A stretch of 64,000 nucleotides of DNA, taken from positions 25,001,093 through 25,065,092 of the forward strand of contig NC_081542.1 of assembly GCF_901000735.1 (NCBI RefSeq), in the 5' to 3' direction. Both the position numbers and the translations under genes were made by a program. Shown one piece after another: positions 35,805 to 46,900 of this stretch. How positions within the stretch are numbered: position 1 is the first letter of the stretch; every line of letters begins with the position of its first letter. This DNA is from Corylus avellana. Lineage: Eukaryota > Streptophyta > Magnoliopsida > Fagales > Betulaceae. Under the pieces are notes generated by a model that saw only the letters and a list, made by a program, of their open reading frames with translations, did not search any database and was not told the origin of the DNA.

Positions 35805-37795
35805 GGGTTGCATGGGACGGCCATTCGGAATCAGAAATATTATAAGGAAATAAAAATAAAGGGGAAAAATTAATTAATGCAGACAACATTAAAGTGGCAC
35901 GTGAATTTCGCACCCATTTGGTCTTTTTAAAACACTTTCACGTAGAGCGTTTATATTTCTATGCGGTAGAATAATGGCTGAGATCATACGAACATCACTA
36001 TGTCTTGAGGGTCGTTCTTACCTAAAAAAAAAAAGAAAGAAAGAGGTAGAGGTGCAAAGGCAGTTACGGTTAGCTGTAATCGTCTTAGCGGTTAGTAAAT
36101 TTTACTAACCACAACCGCTAACCGCCTAGCGGTTAATCTCCAGTTAGCAGTTAACGAAATAGATAACCGTCCGCTAACCGCTTTTTTAAAATTGAGCTTT
36201 TTTTTTTGCTTTTTAGGCTTATTTTTTTGAGCTTTTTTTTACCCTCATTTTTTTTTCTTGTATTTTTAATATCTTCTTGAGCCCAATTGCTATAAAAAAA
36301 GCCCATATTGAAAAATCAAAAATATTTGACCCAAAATTTAGGATCACCAATCCTAAATTTGTACATTTGTTCTTGTTTTTGTTTTGACTACAAATTCATA
36401 TGCAAATGTTTGACCCAAATATTTGGGTCAAACAAAAAAATCAAAAATATTTGACCCAAATATTTGGGCTTATTATATAATCATATGATTTAATAATCAA
36501 GTCATCATGTGATATAATCATATCAATTATAGTGATAATATATAAATTACTAAAATTATAATGATAATACATTAATACTTAAATTGTGTTTATAAGTAAC
36601 ATATTGATCATTGTTTAATCCAATGTCAATTACTTAATTTGATATTATACGAATCATATCATCATTGTATATTAATAATATGATTCACTTGAAGTCTTGA
36701 ATAAAGTATTTGAATTGTCATTAAATCATATAATTAAGTATTGATATTATATATTTATATTATTCATATGCATATGTAGACTTATATAAACTTATAACAT
36801 ATACAGACTTATAAGTTTATAACATACATTGGAAATAAGTCTCTAGATATTTAATTGTTGTATTAGTATGAATTTGTATACTTATGAGTTATGTCATATT
36901 ATATATGTATAATTTGTTATTGTATAATCAAATGATTTAATGATCAATCTCATGTGATATAATCATATAAATTATAGTAATAATATATTAATACTCAAAT
37001 TGTGATTTTATTATTATTATTTTTTTAAATTGTGATTTAATGATCAAGTGATTATGTTATATGTATAAATATTTTTATAATTATAATTATAAAAATATAT
37101 TATATAAAAAGGCGGTTAGCGGTTAGCGGTTACGATTAGTAAACCCAATAACCGCTAATCGCTAGGCGGCTATAGCGGTTAGCGGTTAATACGGTTAAGC
37201 GGTTAAAGCGATTAACGGTTAGCGGTTAGAGCGGTTAGCGAAAAACTGCCCGCCTTTGCACCCCTAGAAAGAGGGATTGCTTGAAGAAAAAAAAACTCAC
37301 CTGTGGAGTAACCTTATAAGGAAGATTAGAGTATTTTAAGGTCATTTTAAATGTGATATACCTTTTAAAATTACTATTAAATTTGAGATAATCATTATTA
37401 AATTTTGATATATTAATAATTTTAAAAGTCACATCACATTTAAGATGACTCAAAGAAAATTATTGTCCACCTTATATAATTATATTATTACTCATCCCCG
37501 TGTTGGCCTACTATCTCCTTGTCGTGACTTTTTCTCTCTAAAAAAAACAAATCATTCACCTTCACAATCTTTAATTCCCATATGTATCTTTTTATGAAGT
37601 ATTTTTTTAATGAATTATAGGCATTTTTCAATAATTTTGAGTGGTTTTTAGCTAGTTAAAATTGCAATAATTTTGATATTATTTTCAAGGGTTTTTAAAT
37701 AACAATGGAAAAACAATACCTTTTTTTTTTTTTTGAAATGGAAAAATAATACTGTATAGAAACGTTTGTTCTCAATATCATTTTATTGGATTCTC
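35805..37795 (+). repeat. left copy of a segment duplicated around the SIN3-like array
   Basis: 35805-36046 and 37267-37795 together match 43012-43725 in order and orientation. Shared landmarks are AAAGTGGCACGTGAATTTCG, AATAATGGCTGAGATCATA, the CCTCATGTCTTGAGG-like step, TCATTCACCTTC and GAGTGGTTTTTAG. Divergence is visible, roughly 10-15 percent by eye, with indels. The copy is split by the hAT-type element at 36047-37266. It ends at the same SIN3 C-terminal sequence as the right copy. Confidence 0.8.
36047..37266. mobile_element. 1220-bp hAT-type non-autonomous element, 8-bp TSD
   Basis: Termini TAGAGGTGCAAAGG and CCTTTGCACCCCTA are inverted repeats, and identical 8-bp GAAAGAGG copies flank them (36039-36046 and 37267-37274). 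These are hAT hallmarks. Both subterminal regions are packed with GCGGTTA/TAACCGC motifs (36060-36180 and 37110-37240), as expected of transposase-binding repeats. The interior is very AT-rich with no transposase frame. The homologous right-hand segment at about 43252-43262 is an empty site, so insertion followed the segmental duplication. Confidence 0.92.
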
Positions 37796-38668
37796 TGAAT
37801 TCATCAGCTTCTCTGCAGCCTCTGTTACTGAAGTCATTGACTCCACCAACATATTCAACTCGTGTCTCTTATCTTCATAATCATCTTGAAGTTTTTCCTC
37901 TTCACTTTTTGTTCTCCTTTGTGAGGAGTCACCACTCCCAGTCAAATTCTCCAAGATTCTCAAACAGTTATTCAACAAGCAATCTTCTTGATCAAGATTT
38001 GGCGACTGGTCTTTGAGAGGTCATACGTAATAACTAGAAGTAACCCATTGACACTTAGAGAAATCAAACTTGTCGTATAGGCAATCTGATTCTTCCTCAC
38101 CAAAATAAGACCTTTTTCTTTTCTTTATACCGAGTGAATTGTTGGCCATGGCACCGCCAAGAAACCCATCAGCGTCTTGACGACAATCCAAGAAATCATC
38201 AAACTCTTCCAGAAGCCCTGGACGACATCGAAGAACATCGGTGGCCAGAAGGCTCAAATCACTCTTCTCCATCTCTATGGAAGCATGACGGCGACAATGG
38301 ACAAATATCTCCCTCAACGCAAATCGACCCAAAACCTTGGCAATCTTCCCGAGCAACAAGTCCCCTCTATGGAACGCACACTTTAAGCCATGTTTCTCGA
38401 TCACCTCAAAGATCGAGGCAGCAGATTTCTCCTCCTCCACCTCCTTCTTCGATATGGAATCCGATACAAAGATCGAGAACCAATCAAGCACATCCGGATG
38501 GTGCTGAAAAAGAGCACCAACCAGATGGCGAAGGTAGTCAATGTCCACAATCCCCTTTACACACATATTGATAAATTTGAAGAAGCACTTGAAGACACCA
38601 TCCTTATGGTGGAGATAGTCCATGTCCACAATCCCCTTTCCGTACAGAATGTTTCTCCTCAATACCAT
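37780..38668 (-). pseudogene. SIN3-like pseudogene, unit 1
   Basis: Reads GVFKCFFKFINMCVKGIVDI (partial PAH helix), then LRHLVGALFQHH, an acidic linker, HGLKCAFHRGDLLLGKIAKV, and DFSKCQ...SSYYV matching the SIN3 motif DLSNCxRCTPSY. It then continues LNNCLRILENLTGSG and ELNMLVESM. Paired amphipathic helices of SIN3 bind transcription factors, and the later region is the Sin3 corepressor interaction part. Here the codon for Trp in YYIWPP is TGA (at about 38020), ending the frame early. The N-terminal half of the PAH is missing, and the unit is joined to unit 2 without spacer. Confidence 0.75.
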
Positions 38669-39396
38669 TTTATTGGATTCTTTGAATTCATTAGCCTCTC
38701 TGCAACCTCTGTTGTTGAAGCCATTGACACCACCAATGTATCCAACTCGTGTCTTTTATCTTCAAAATCATCTCAAAGTTTTTCTTCTTCCCTTTTTGTC
38801 CTCCCTCGTGAGGAGTCACCACTCCCAGTCAAATTCCTCGAGATCCTCAAATAGTTATTCAATAAGCGATCTTCTTAATCAAGATTTGGTGTCTGGTCTT
38901 TGGGAGGCCATATGTAATAACTGGGAGTAACCCGTTGACACTTAGAGAAATCAAGCTTGTCGTATACGCAATCTGATTCTTCCTCACCAAAAGGAGACCT
39001 TTTTCTTTTCTTTGTACCAGGTGACTTGTTGGCCAAGGCACCGCCAAGAAACCCATCAGCGTCCTCACGACAATCCAAGAAATCATCAAACTCTTCCAAA
39101 AGCCCTGGACGGCATCGAAGAACATCAGCGGCCAAAAGTCTCAAATCACTCTTCTCAATATCTATGGAAGAATGACGGCGACAATGGACAAATATCTCCC
39201 TCAATGCAAATCAACCAAAAACCTTGGCGATCTTCCTGAGCAACAAGTTCCCTTGGTGGAACGCACCCTTTAAGCCATGTTTCTTGGTCGCCTCAAATAT
39301 CGAGGCAATAGACTTCTTCTCCTCTTCCTCCTCCTTCTTCGATATGGAATCCGATGTAAAGATCGAGAACCAATTGAGTACATCCGAATGGTGTTG

Positions 39397-41532
39397 TGTA
39401 GTGACTCAAATAATTAACTAAGCTTAGGTACCTTAGTTAGAGGGTTAATTTGGACTTTGGGTCACTAGGGACAGCGGGAAGGGCATTTTAAAAATTTTGG
39501 ACTTTCGGACTGGACGTACGCTCGGGAACCATCATATGTACGCTATTGTTTTTAGTACGAACGTATACAGGGGGACCACCATACATACGCTTGTAAATAG
39601 TACATGGACACTGACAATAGTACAAGGACATACACTTTGGGACCACGCGGACGTACACTGCTTTTTAGAAAACCCGTAGATAATACTTGGACGTATGCTA
39701 CATTGTTTAGATCGCTGGGTAATAGTATCGGACATACGCTACTTTCAGAATAGTTGGTTGCACCCTCTACTTTTTCTCACCTATAAATACTCATACTCCT
39801 CACCCCTTTCCACGCCCATTCTCGCCCCCAGACTCTCTGAAATCCTGTGTAAGTGTGTTCTTGTGAGTTTGAGAGATTTTTGGAAAAGGAAAGGTGATTA
39901 TTGGAGGTTTTTGGCTTCAAGGAGGTAACTTTCTAGGCCTAACTTGTTACATAGTTGTTATGATGTTTAAGTGTTTTTCATGGTTAACTGAGTTGGCAGT
40001 TTGTATAACTAGTTATGTTGTTACTCTTAATTTTAGTTTAAGCATGGGTTAACGTTTAATTCTTGTTGAGTATATTTCCTTTTGCATGGAGGTGTTGTTT
40101 TGAGATAGGAGGTCCCAAGAATTCTTTTGGTTGCTTTAGAACCAGTTTGGGAGGATAGGAGGACGGTTGAAGCAAATGAGGTTCTACTGAAACTCTCTAG
40201 GTAGACGTATGGCCTCGAGCCCGGACGTACGGTCAGAAGCGTTCCAGGGGACGCCACTTTGGCCAGTCGTCCAATAGCCTCTATTTTCATATTCTAAGTT
40301 CGTTTTAGTTGAATTTAAAACTGATAATAGGCCTTTTCTCAATATTCGAGGTTATAGAGCCTCAAGGGAACTTTATGGAGGAGCCTTACGACCCAGGTGA
40401 GTTTTAACTCACATAATGCTTGCCATTTATTTTTTCACATGAGCACGTTTATTTTGTGTAGCAAAACATGCATATTTATAACTCTCACAATATATATACT
40501 TGTTGTACATGAACTCTATCTTTTTGAGAAAAACGTGATACTTAACATGTTAATGAAAGTGAGACTTGTAAAAGTATGCATGTAGAATACAGATAAGATA
40601 AATTACATCATATGACATGGTACACCAGTACGTGCAGTATAATGACCATGGACTTACTATACATATTAGCTTTATGGTCAAATGTGTGTATGTGTGAGTG
40701 GGCTTTGGATCCAATGATTTCGTGATCAGGCACAGTCATTCCCTAATGGCTTGGTCACTACAAGACATACATCATTACTGGTGTGCACCACTTGAGGTTG
40801 GATTCGGTCGTACCACTAATGTTATATACGGTAGCGTACAATATCCGGAGTACCGGTATTGTAACAAGTCTCTTGGGACAACACCAACCCTGCTGAGAAT
40901 GGGTAATATCTCGGGTAGACCATACTTTTGAACTATTACTGTTACTCATATTATTATATCTATATTGCATTCTTGATAAAATGTCATCTCATAATGTTGT
41001 ATGTATTTTATAAACAACTGAGTTCACTATTTAATGACGGGTACGTCATGTGCATTTGTATTCACTAAGTCGCCGGACTTACCCTTGTATTATTTTCCTT
41101 TTTCTTCATATGTACAACTATACAGTTATAGATAGTTTAGTAAAGATGAATACCGCGAAGCATCCGATTATTGTGGAAGATTCGATCCAGGAGATGCTTG
41201 AGAACATATTGCAAGCTTAGGCTGAAACTCATGATAACTAGTACTTTTGAGTTATACTGTAGACTTAGGAGCCTTGATGTATGCTTGCATATTAAGGTAG
41301 AGCATAGATCCCTTGTAAAGATGACTTGTATAGCGTAATTTCAGCTACTTTGATGATCCTTGGTAGATGCTCTGCTTGTAATGATTATGTTTATAAAATT
41401 TTAATACTTTTCGCTGCTTAGTATGCTTTGTTTTCAAAGAGTAGAGGTCCCTGAGTCTTGTTCCGCGAGGGATAAGGCTGGGAGAACAACCTTGGAGTTA
41501 ATTACTAGTTAATTAATTTCTGGGGCGTTACA
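39397..41532 (+). mobile_element. solo LTR, Ty3/Gypsy-like (2136 bp)
   Basis: Interrupts SIN3 unit 2. It begins TGTAGTGACTCAAATAATT and ends GGGGCGTTACA (TG...CA). A TATA box (39782-39789), a CAG/GTGAGT-like splice-donor motif near 40395 and no protein-coding domain fit a long LTR of the Tekay/Del type. Only one copy of the terminal sequence is present, hence a solo LTR. Comparison with units 1 and 3 (GGTGCTGAAAAAGAGCACC uninterrupted) fixes the site. A clean 5-bp duplication is not visible (GTTG left, ACTG right), so it is old or altered. Confidence 0.75.
39782..39789 (+). promoter_or_regulatory. TATA box of the LTR
   Basis: TATAAATA about 385 bp into the LTR, followed by a pyrimidine-rich segment; this orients the LTR on the plus strand. 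Confidence 0.5.
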
Positions 41533-41687
41533 ACTGAAAAAGAGCACCGACCAGATGGCGAAGGTAGTCCATGTCCACAATCCCCTTTCCGTACAAATTG
41601 ATGGCTTCGAAGAAGCACTTGAAAACCCATCCTCTTGTCGGAGGTAGTCCATGTCCACAATCCCCTTTCCATACAGAACGTTTGTCC

Positions 41688-42595
41688 TCAATACCATTTT
41701 ATTGGATTCTCTGAATTCATCAGCCTCTCCTCAACCTCTGTTGCTAAAGCCATTGACGCCACCAACATATCTAACTCGTGTCTCTTATCTTCATAATTAT
41801 CTCGAAGTTTTTCCTCTTCACTTGTTGTCCTCCCTCGTGAGGAGTCACCACTCCCAGTCAAATTCTCAAAGATCCTCAAACAGTTATTCAACAAGCGATC
41901 TTCTTGATCAAGATTTGGCGCCTGGTATTTAGGAGGCCATATGTAATAACTGGGAGTAACTCGTTGACACTTAAAGAAATCAAGCTTGTCGTATAGGTAA
42001 TCTGATTCTTTCTCACAAAAAGGAGACCTTTTCCGTTTCTTTGTACCGGGTGACTTGTTGGCCAAGGCAACGCCAAGAAGCCCATCAGTGTCCTCACAAC
42101 AATTCAAGAAATCATCAAACTCTTCTAGAAGCCCTGGACGGCATCGAAGAACATCGGCGGCCAGAGGCTCAAATCACTTTTCTCAATCTCTCTAGAAGTG
42201 AAACAGCGACAATGGACAAATATCTCCCTCAACGTAGATTGACCCAAAACCTTGGCGATCTTCCTGAGCAACAAGTCCCCTAGGTGGAACACACCCTTTA
42301 AGCCATGTTTCTTGATCGCTTCAAAGATCGAGGTAGCAAACTTCTCCTCCTCCCCCTCCTTCTCCTTCTTTTTCGATATGGGATCCGACGCAAAGATCAA
42401 GAACCAGTTAAGCAAATCCGAATGGTGCTCAAAAAGAGCACCAACCATATGGCGAAGGTAGTCCATGTCCACAATCCCCTTTCCATATAGATTGATGGCT
42501 TCGAAGAAGCACTTGAAGACACCATCCTCATGGCGGAAGCGGAGGTTCACGTCGTTCATGAAGTGCATGGCGTCCCTCAACCCTGATTTTTCCAT
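41688..42595 (-). pseudogene. SIN3-like gene/pseudogene, unit 3 (most complete)
   Basis: Starts at the ATG at 42595 (MEKSGLRDAMHFMNDVNLRF); the frame can be read upstream but has no earlier ATG. Residues 8-70 form a single paired amphipathic helix domain (DAMHFMNDVNLRF ... VFKCFFEAI ... GKGIVDMDYL ... LFEHHSDLLNWFLIF). After a Lys/Glu linker comes HGLKGVFHLGDLL and LREIFVHCR. A one-base deletion near 42161, seen against units 1 and 2, shifts the frame and ends it at 42125. The rest (EEFDDFL, KKRKRSPF nuclear-localisation-like, QRVTPSYYIWPP, ENPIKWY) continues in the next frame to 41688. Intact SIN3 proteins are far longer with several PAH domains. A TATA box upstream suggests it was once expressed. 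Confidence 0.75.
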
Positions 42596-42657
42596 TACAG
42601 ACACTAATTACGTACATTCATCGACAACGTTGGGGGCTGAGGCGTTGGGTTCTACTT

Positions 42658-42665
42658 TATTTATA
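42658..42665 (-). promoter_or_regulatory. TATA box upstream of SIN3-like unit 3
   Basis: TATAAATA on the minus strand, 63-70 bp before the ATG at 42595, in non-repetitive sequence. Units 1 and 2 lack this upstream region. Confidence 0.5.
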
Positions 42666-42727
42666 GATTTGGCAAAAGAGAAGTGCCGTGAAGGAGCAGT
42701 AAGTCTTCCAAGCTCCTTCATAAGATT

Positions 42728-43010
42728 GAGATCCCCGAGAATTCCTTACAAATTTAAGATTCATAAATTCATAAATTTCAGTCGTCCATCTCATCTAAGC
42801 GTTTAAAATAAGAAATGTTTTGAAATGTAATGAGGAAGCTACTAAGTAACAAAAATTTAATAAGGTAGCTTACTCATTAAATTTTGAAATATGACTTATT
42901 TTAGACACTTAAATGAGATGAATGACTGATATTTATGAATTGGAGAATTTCAAATTTGAAATGACTTATAGGGAATTTCAATCTGATCAAAGAGAATTCT
43001 ATGGAATCTC
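42728..43010. mobile_element. foldback MITE-like element
   Basis: GAGATCCCCGAGAATTCC at the left mirrors AGAATTCTATGGAATCTC at the right. The inner arms CAGTCGTCCATCTCATCTAA and CTTAAATGAGATGAATGACTG also pair. It abuts the right-hand duplicated segment. Confidence 0.6.
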
Positions 43011-43011
43011 A

Positions 43012-43725
43012 ATCCGGTTGCATGGGTCGGCCATTAGGACTCATAAATATTATAATGAAAAAATAAATAAAGGGGAAAAATTAATTAAAGCAAACAACGT
43101 TAAAGTGGCACGTGAATTTCGCACCCATTTGAACTTTTTTAAAACACTTTCATGCAGAGTGTATATACTTCTATGCTTTAGAATAATGGCTGAGATCATA
43201 TGAACGTCACCATGTCTTGAGGGTTGTTCTTACTTGGAAAAAAGATAAAAAAAGAAAAGAGGCCTTGCTTAAAAAACAACTCCCCAGTGGAGTAATGTTA
43301 TAAGGAAAATTATAATTTTTTTAGAGTCATCACACATATGGTAATTTTAAAAATTATATCATATTTGAAAGGATTTTAAGAAGACTCTAATCCTCTTTAT
43401 ATCATTACTACTACCGTGTTGCTTGCTATCCCCTTGTTGTGTCTTTTTCTCTCTAAAAAAAAGAAACAAAAAAAAAACAAATCATTCACCTTCAAAATCT
43501 CTAATTCCCATCTATATGTTTTTGTAAAGTATTTTTTTAATGAATTATTGGCATTTTTCAACAATTTTGAGTGGTTTTTAGTTAGTTTAAATAGCAATAA
43601 TTTTTTTTTACCAATAAAATATAAAAACACATAAATTTATTTTTGCTATTATTTTCTTTAAATAATAATGGAAAAATAATATTTTATAGAAACGTTTCTC
43701 CTCAATACCATTTTATACTTGGATA
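43012..43725 (+). repeat. right copy of the segment duplicated around the SIN3-like array
   Basis: Matches 35805-36046 plus 37267-37795 in order and orientation. It lacks the hAT element (empty site at 43252-43262). It ends at TCCTCAATACCATTTTA, the sequence found at the 3' end of each SIN3-like unit (codons ...PIKWY), so a truncated fourth unit end lies at about 43700-43718. Confidence 0.8.
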
Positions 43726-43773
43726 AACATAGGAAAAAAGAAAAGAAAAGAAAAAAATTGCAATAGGTACTAG

Positions 43774-43786
43774 TGGGCCTGGGGCC
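43774..43786. promoter_or_regulatory. site II-like TGGGCC cluster in the PDCD5 promoter
   Basis: TGGGCCTGGGGCC about 165 bp before the PDCD5 start codon. TGGGCC/T motifs (TCP-bound site II elements) are common in plant housekeeping promoters. Confidence 0.45.
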
Positions 43787-43948
43787 CGCGTTGAGGGAGT
43801 TGAATTGCGTATTTCAAACGCGACGCCCGTGAAAATTGAAATCCCCCAAACTTTTGTTGCTGGGAGCAGGCAGAGGAAGAGTAGAAGAAGATTCACAACA
43901 AAACGACACTGTTCGTTCATTTTCGCTTCTACTGATATCAATCAATCA

Positions 43949-46900
43949 ATGGTGCGTCTCAAATTTTCGACTTTTTTTTTTTTTTTTTTCCCTCTATTCT
44001 CCTTTTCCCATTTTGGGTTTCAATCATTTTTCTCACCAACCAAACAGAGCTTAGGTTTTGGATTCCTCTTGTCGCCGTTAATCAGTGACAGATTCGCTTA
44101 AATTTTGTCATATTTCATCGTTCTTGCTTTGATTTATGAGCTGAATGTCCTATACACTGTTTCAGTTCCTAGATTTTGTGCATATTAGCTTTTGCTTGAT
44201 GTGTGTTTCTTCACAGCTTGGAAATGTGTTTGTTGTGATTTTGATAATGTATGAATGGCTAAGCAGTAGGTAGTGAAAACTCATTATTTGTTTCCTGAAG
44301 CCCACTGGGGGTATGTGCATAAGTGGGTTTGCTTGGTCGCTGAAGATACTTAATGTTATGTACTTGGTGACTGTTGGATACTCTGACTTGATGATTCTAA
44401 AATTTAAATGTGTGGTTAATTCTGCAACATGGGAATGAAGCAAATAGAAAACACTGTGTAATATAACGTATGAAATAGGACTACATTGTTAGGTGAGAAC
44501 AATAAGTTAACTTTGCTAATAGTGGCGTTTAGAAGAATGGACATTGAGCTCGAGTAATGAAATAGGATTTATGAAGCAAATTGGTTAAGTCCTTAGAGTT
44601 GGTAATATGTTAATTGTTTTTAATGGGGTTTCAAACCAAAAATCTAGTTGCATAAAGGATAGAGGATAAGTGATGTCTATAATGGCCATGCAAGAAGTTT
44701 CAATGTCCAATGATAATCTGCTAAATAAAGCCTACCTGAAAATGGAAAACCGATGGAGCTAAGTCATCTATCAACTTGCCAACAGCCTTTGGGTCAAATG
44801 GAACTTCATCCCACCTAACTATGTGGTGGTGGGTGAATTTTTTTTTCCTGCGCACTTCTATTTTCTCAAGAGCTGACACTCACAAGAATCACATGAGATG
44901 TGCTTTACAAAGAGTGCTCGCCAGTAGTGAGGATAGTCTGCTAGCAACTTTGAGTGCAAGAGAAGTCGTATGAGTTAGATATGACCTTGAAGAGAAACTT
45001 CAATTCAATATGTAGTTTAAAGTGGAGTTTCACTTTGAAACTATAGATGGGAGCCTTTAAATTTGATGAGGTCGTGCAAGCCATACATTTGTACATGCAC
45101 GGTTCCTAACTTTCATTGAGATCCATCTGCGAAAGGAAAGTAAGGTTTATGATGTTTTCGTAAATGTCTTGTATAGACACATGGTGGGAGTTCTACTGCA
45201 GTCACTAGTCTCTTTTTTATCTCTTTTGTGCATTCACGCTCTCATGATGCTGCTCATTTTCCTACAGTTTGTATTCAATGATTGTGCTGGATCAGCATGT
45301 GATATTTGACAATGATGTCATTGATGGATGTTACAGACTTCTTAGTGCAATATACGTAATAAATGCTAAACTCTAGCACCACTTCCACTGATATGATTTG
45401 GTAGTCACATATTTTCGAGTTTGGTTCGTTTAATAAATGAGTCGAATTCGAACAATAATTATTGCTCAAGTATTAAACGAGTTGAACTTGGATAAATGAA
45501 ACTCAACCTAGTTCGTTAAGATCGTTTACACATATACACATATACACATATACACATATACATATATATACACTACAATATTAACTTTATAACAAAATAC
45601 TAACATAATATATAACTAAAATATTTTAGTGTATGCATATACGCTAACATAATAGCATTTGTACATATTCATATACATATGTTTTCCGATATCTGAGGGA
45701 GGGTTGGGGGTCTGAAACTTGCTTTTGTTCAACCATGCTCTTTTGAGGAAGTGGCTTTGATGCTAAATGCTTGAGAGAGAGGCTTTGTAGAGAATTGTAG
45801 TGGAGTCTAAGTATGGCAACTCCTGAGGTAGGTGGTGTGCTAATGAGGTTCATGAGTCATATGGGTGGGTTTATGGAAAAATACCAGGAGGGGTTGGGGC
45901 AGTTCTCTAATCATACCAGATTTTGGCCTGACCTGTGGTGTGGGATTAGGTCCTCAAGGAAGCTTTTCTGTATTTGTTTAGTACTGCTCTAGCTAAGGAT
46001 GCTTTTGTGGCCAATCATTTGGAAATTTCTAGTGGTTCCCTTCATTGGAATGTAAGCTTTACTAGAGCAGCTCATGATTGGAAGGTGGATGTCCTTGTTT
46101 TTATTTTATTTTTATAATTTTTTGGTACTCCTTTAGATTGGGCCGGGGAGGTGAGAATAAGCTTTGGTGGTCCCCTTCCAAGAGAGGCGCGTTCGACGTT
46201 AGATCTTTATACAACATTCTCGTCCCTCTTGATGGCTTTCATTTCTTTTGGAGGTGTATTTAGTAGAGTAAGGTTCCTTTAAAAGTGGCTTTCTTTGCTT
46301 GGTCGGCCGCCCTAGAAAAGATCTTTACTTTGGATAATCTTAGGAAGTGTCATGTCTTGGTGGTCGATTGGTGTTATATGTGTAAGAGAAGCGGAGAGTC
46401 TGTGGATCACCCTCTTCTTCATTGTGAGGTCGCTAGTGCCTTATGGAATTATTTTCAGTCATTGTGGGTTGTCTTGGGTTATGCTTAGTCAAGTGGTAGA
46501 CCTTCTCGCATGTTGGAGAGGGTTATATGGTAGTCCTAAGAGTGCAACAATGTGGAAGATGGTGCCGTCTTGCCTTTTGTGGTCTCTTCGGAGGAAAATG
46601 AATAAAAGAAGTTTTGAAGATCGCAACGGTTGAGCCAATTCACCTTTTTAATAATATTTCAATTACTTATAAAAACAAAATGTAGACTAATATGTATATA
46701 ATAACATAATACTACTATATTAACATATACATATACACAAATATTCTCACTCAGAATAATTTTCACAAGTGTCACATTATAGTGATGGATTGGTGTTGTA
46801 TGTGCAAAAGAGTGGGGGAACTCTTGATCATTTCTTTCTTTACTGAAATGTCTGGAGAAATTTGTGGAACTTGGTTTTTCAGATGTTTGGATTAGAGTGG

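Larger units (their letters stand above)
38669..41687 (-). pseudogene. SIN3-like pseudogene, unit 2 (split by an LTR)
   Basis: Coding remnants lie at 41533-41687 and 38669-39396, separated by the 2.1-kb LTR. In the rebuilt reading the order is the same as unit 3: partial PAH, HGLKGAFHQGNLLL, LREIFVHCRRH, EEFDDFLDCREDADGFLGG, DKLDFSKCQRVTPSYYIWPP. In-frame stops arise by CGA to TGA near 39210 (KVFG-stop-FALR) and CAA to TAA near 38877 (PNLD-stop-EDRLL). The segment GGAAAGGGGATTGTGGACAT occurs twice in tandem near 41560-41680, marking the junction with unit 3. Confidence 0.75.

Noticed and set aside
38134..39239. Plus-strand frames of 60-154 codons over the SIN3-like array
   Set aside because: Antisense of the SIN3-like units; composition follows the minus-strand coding.
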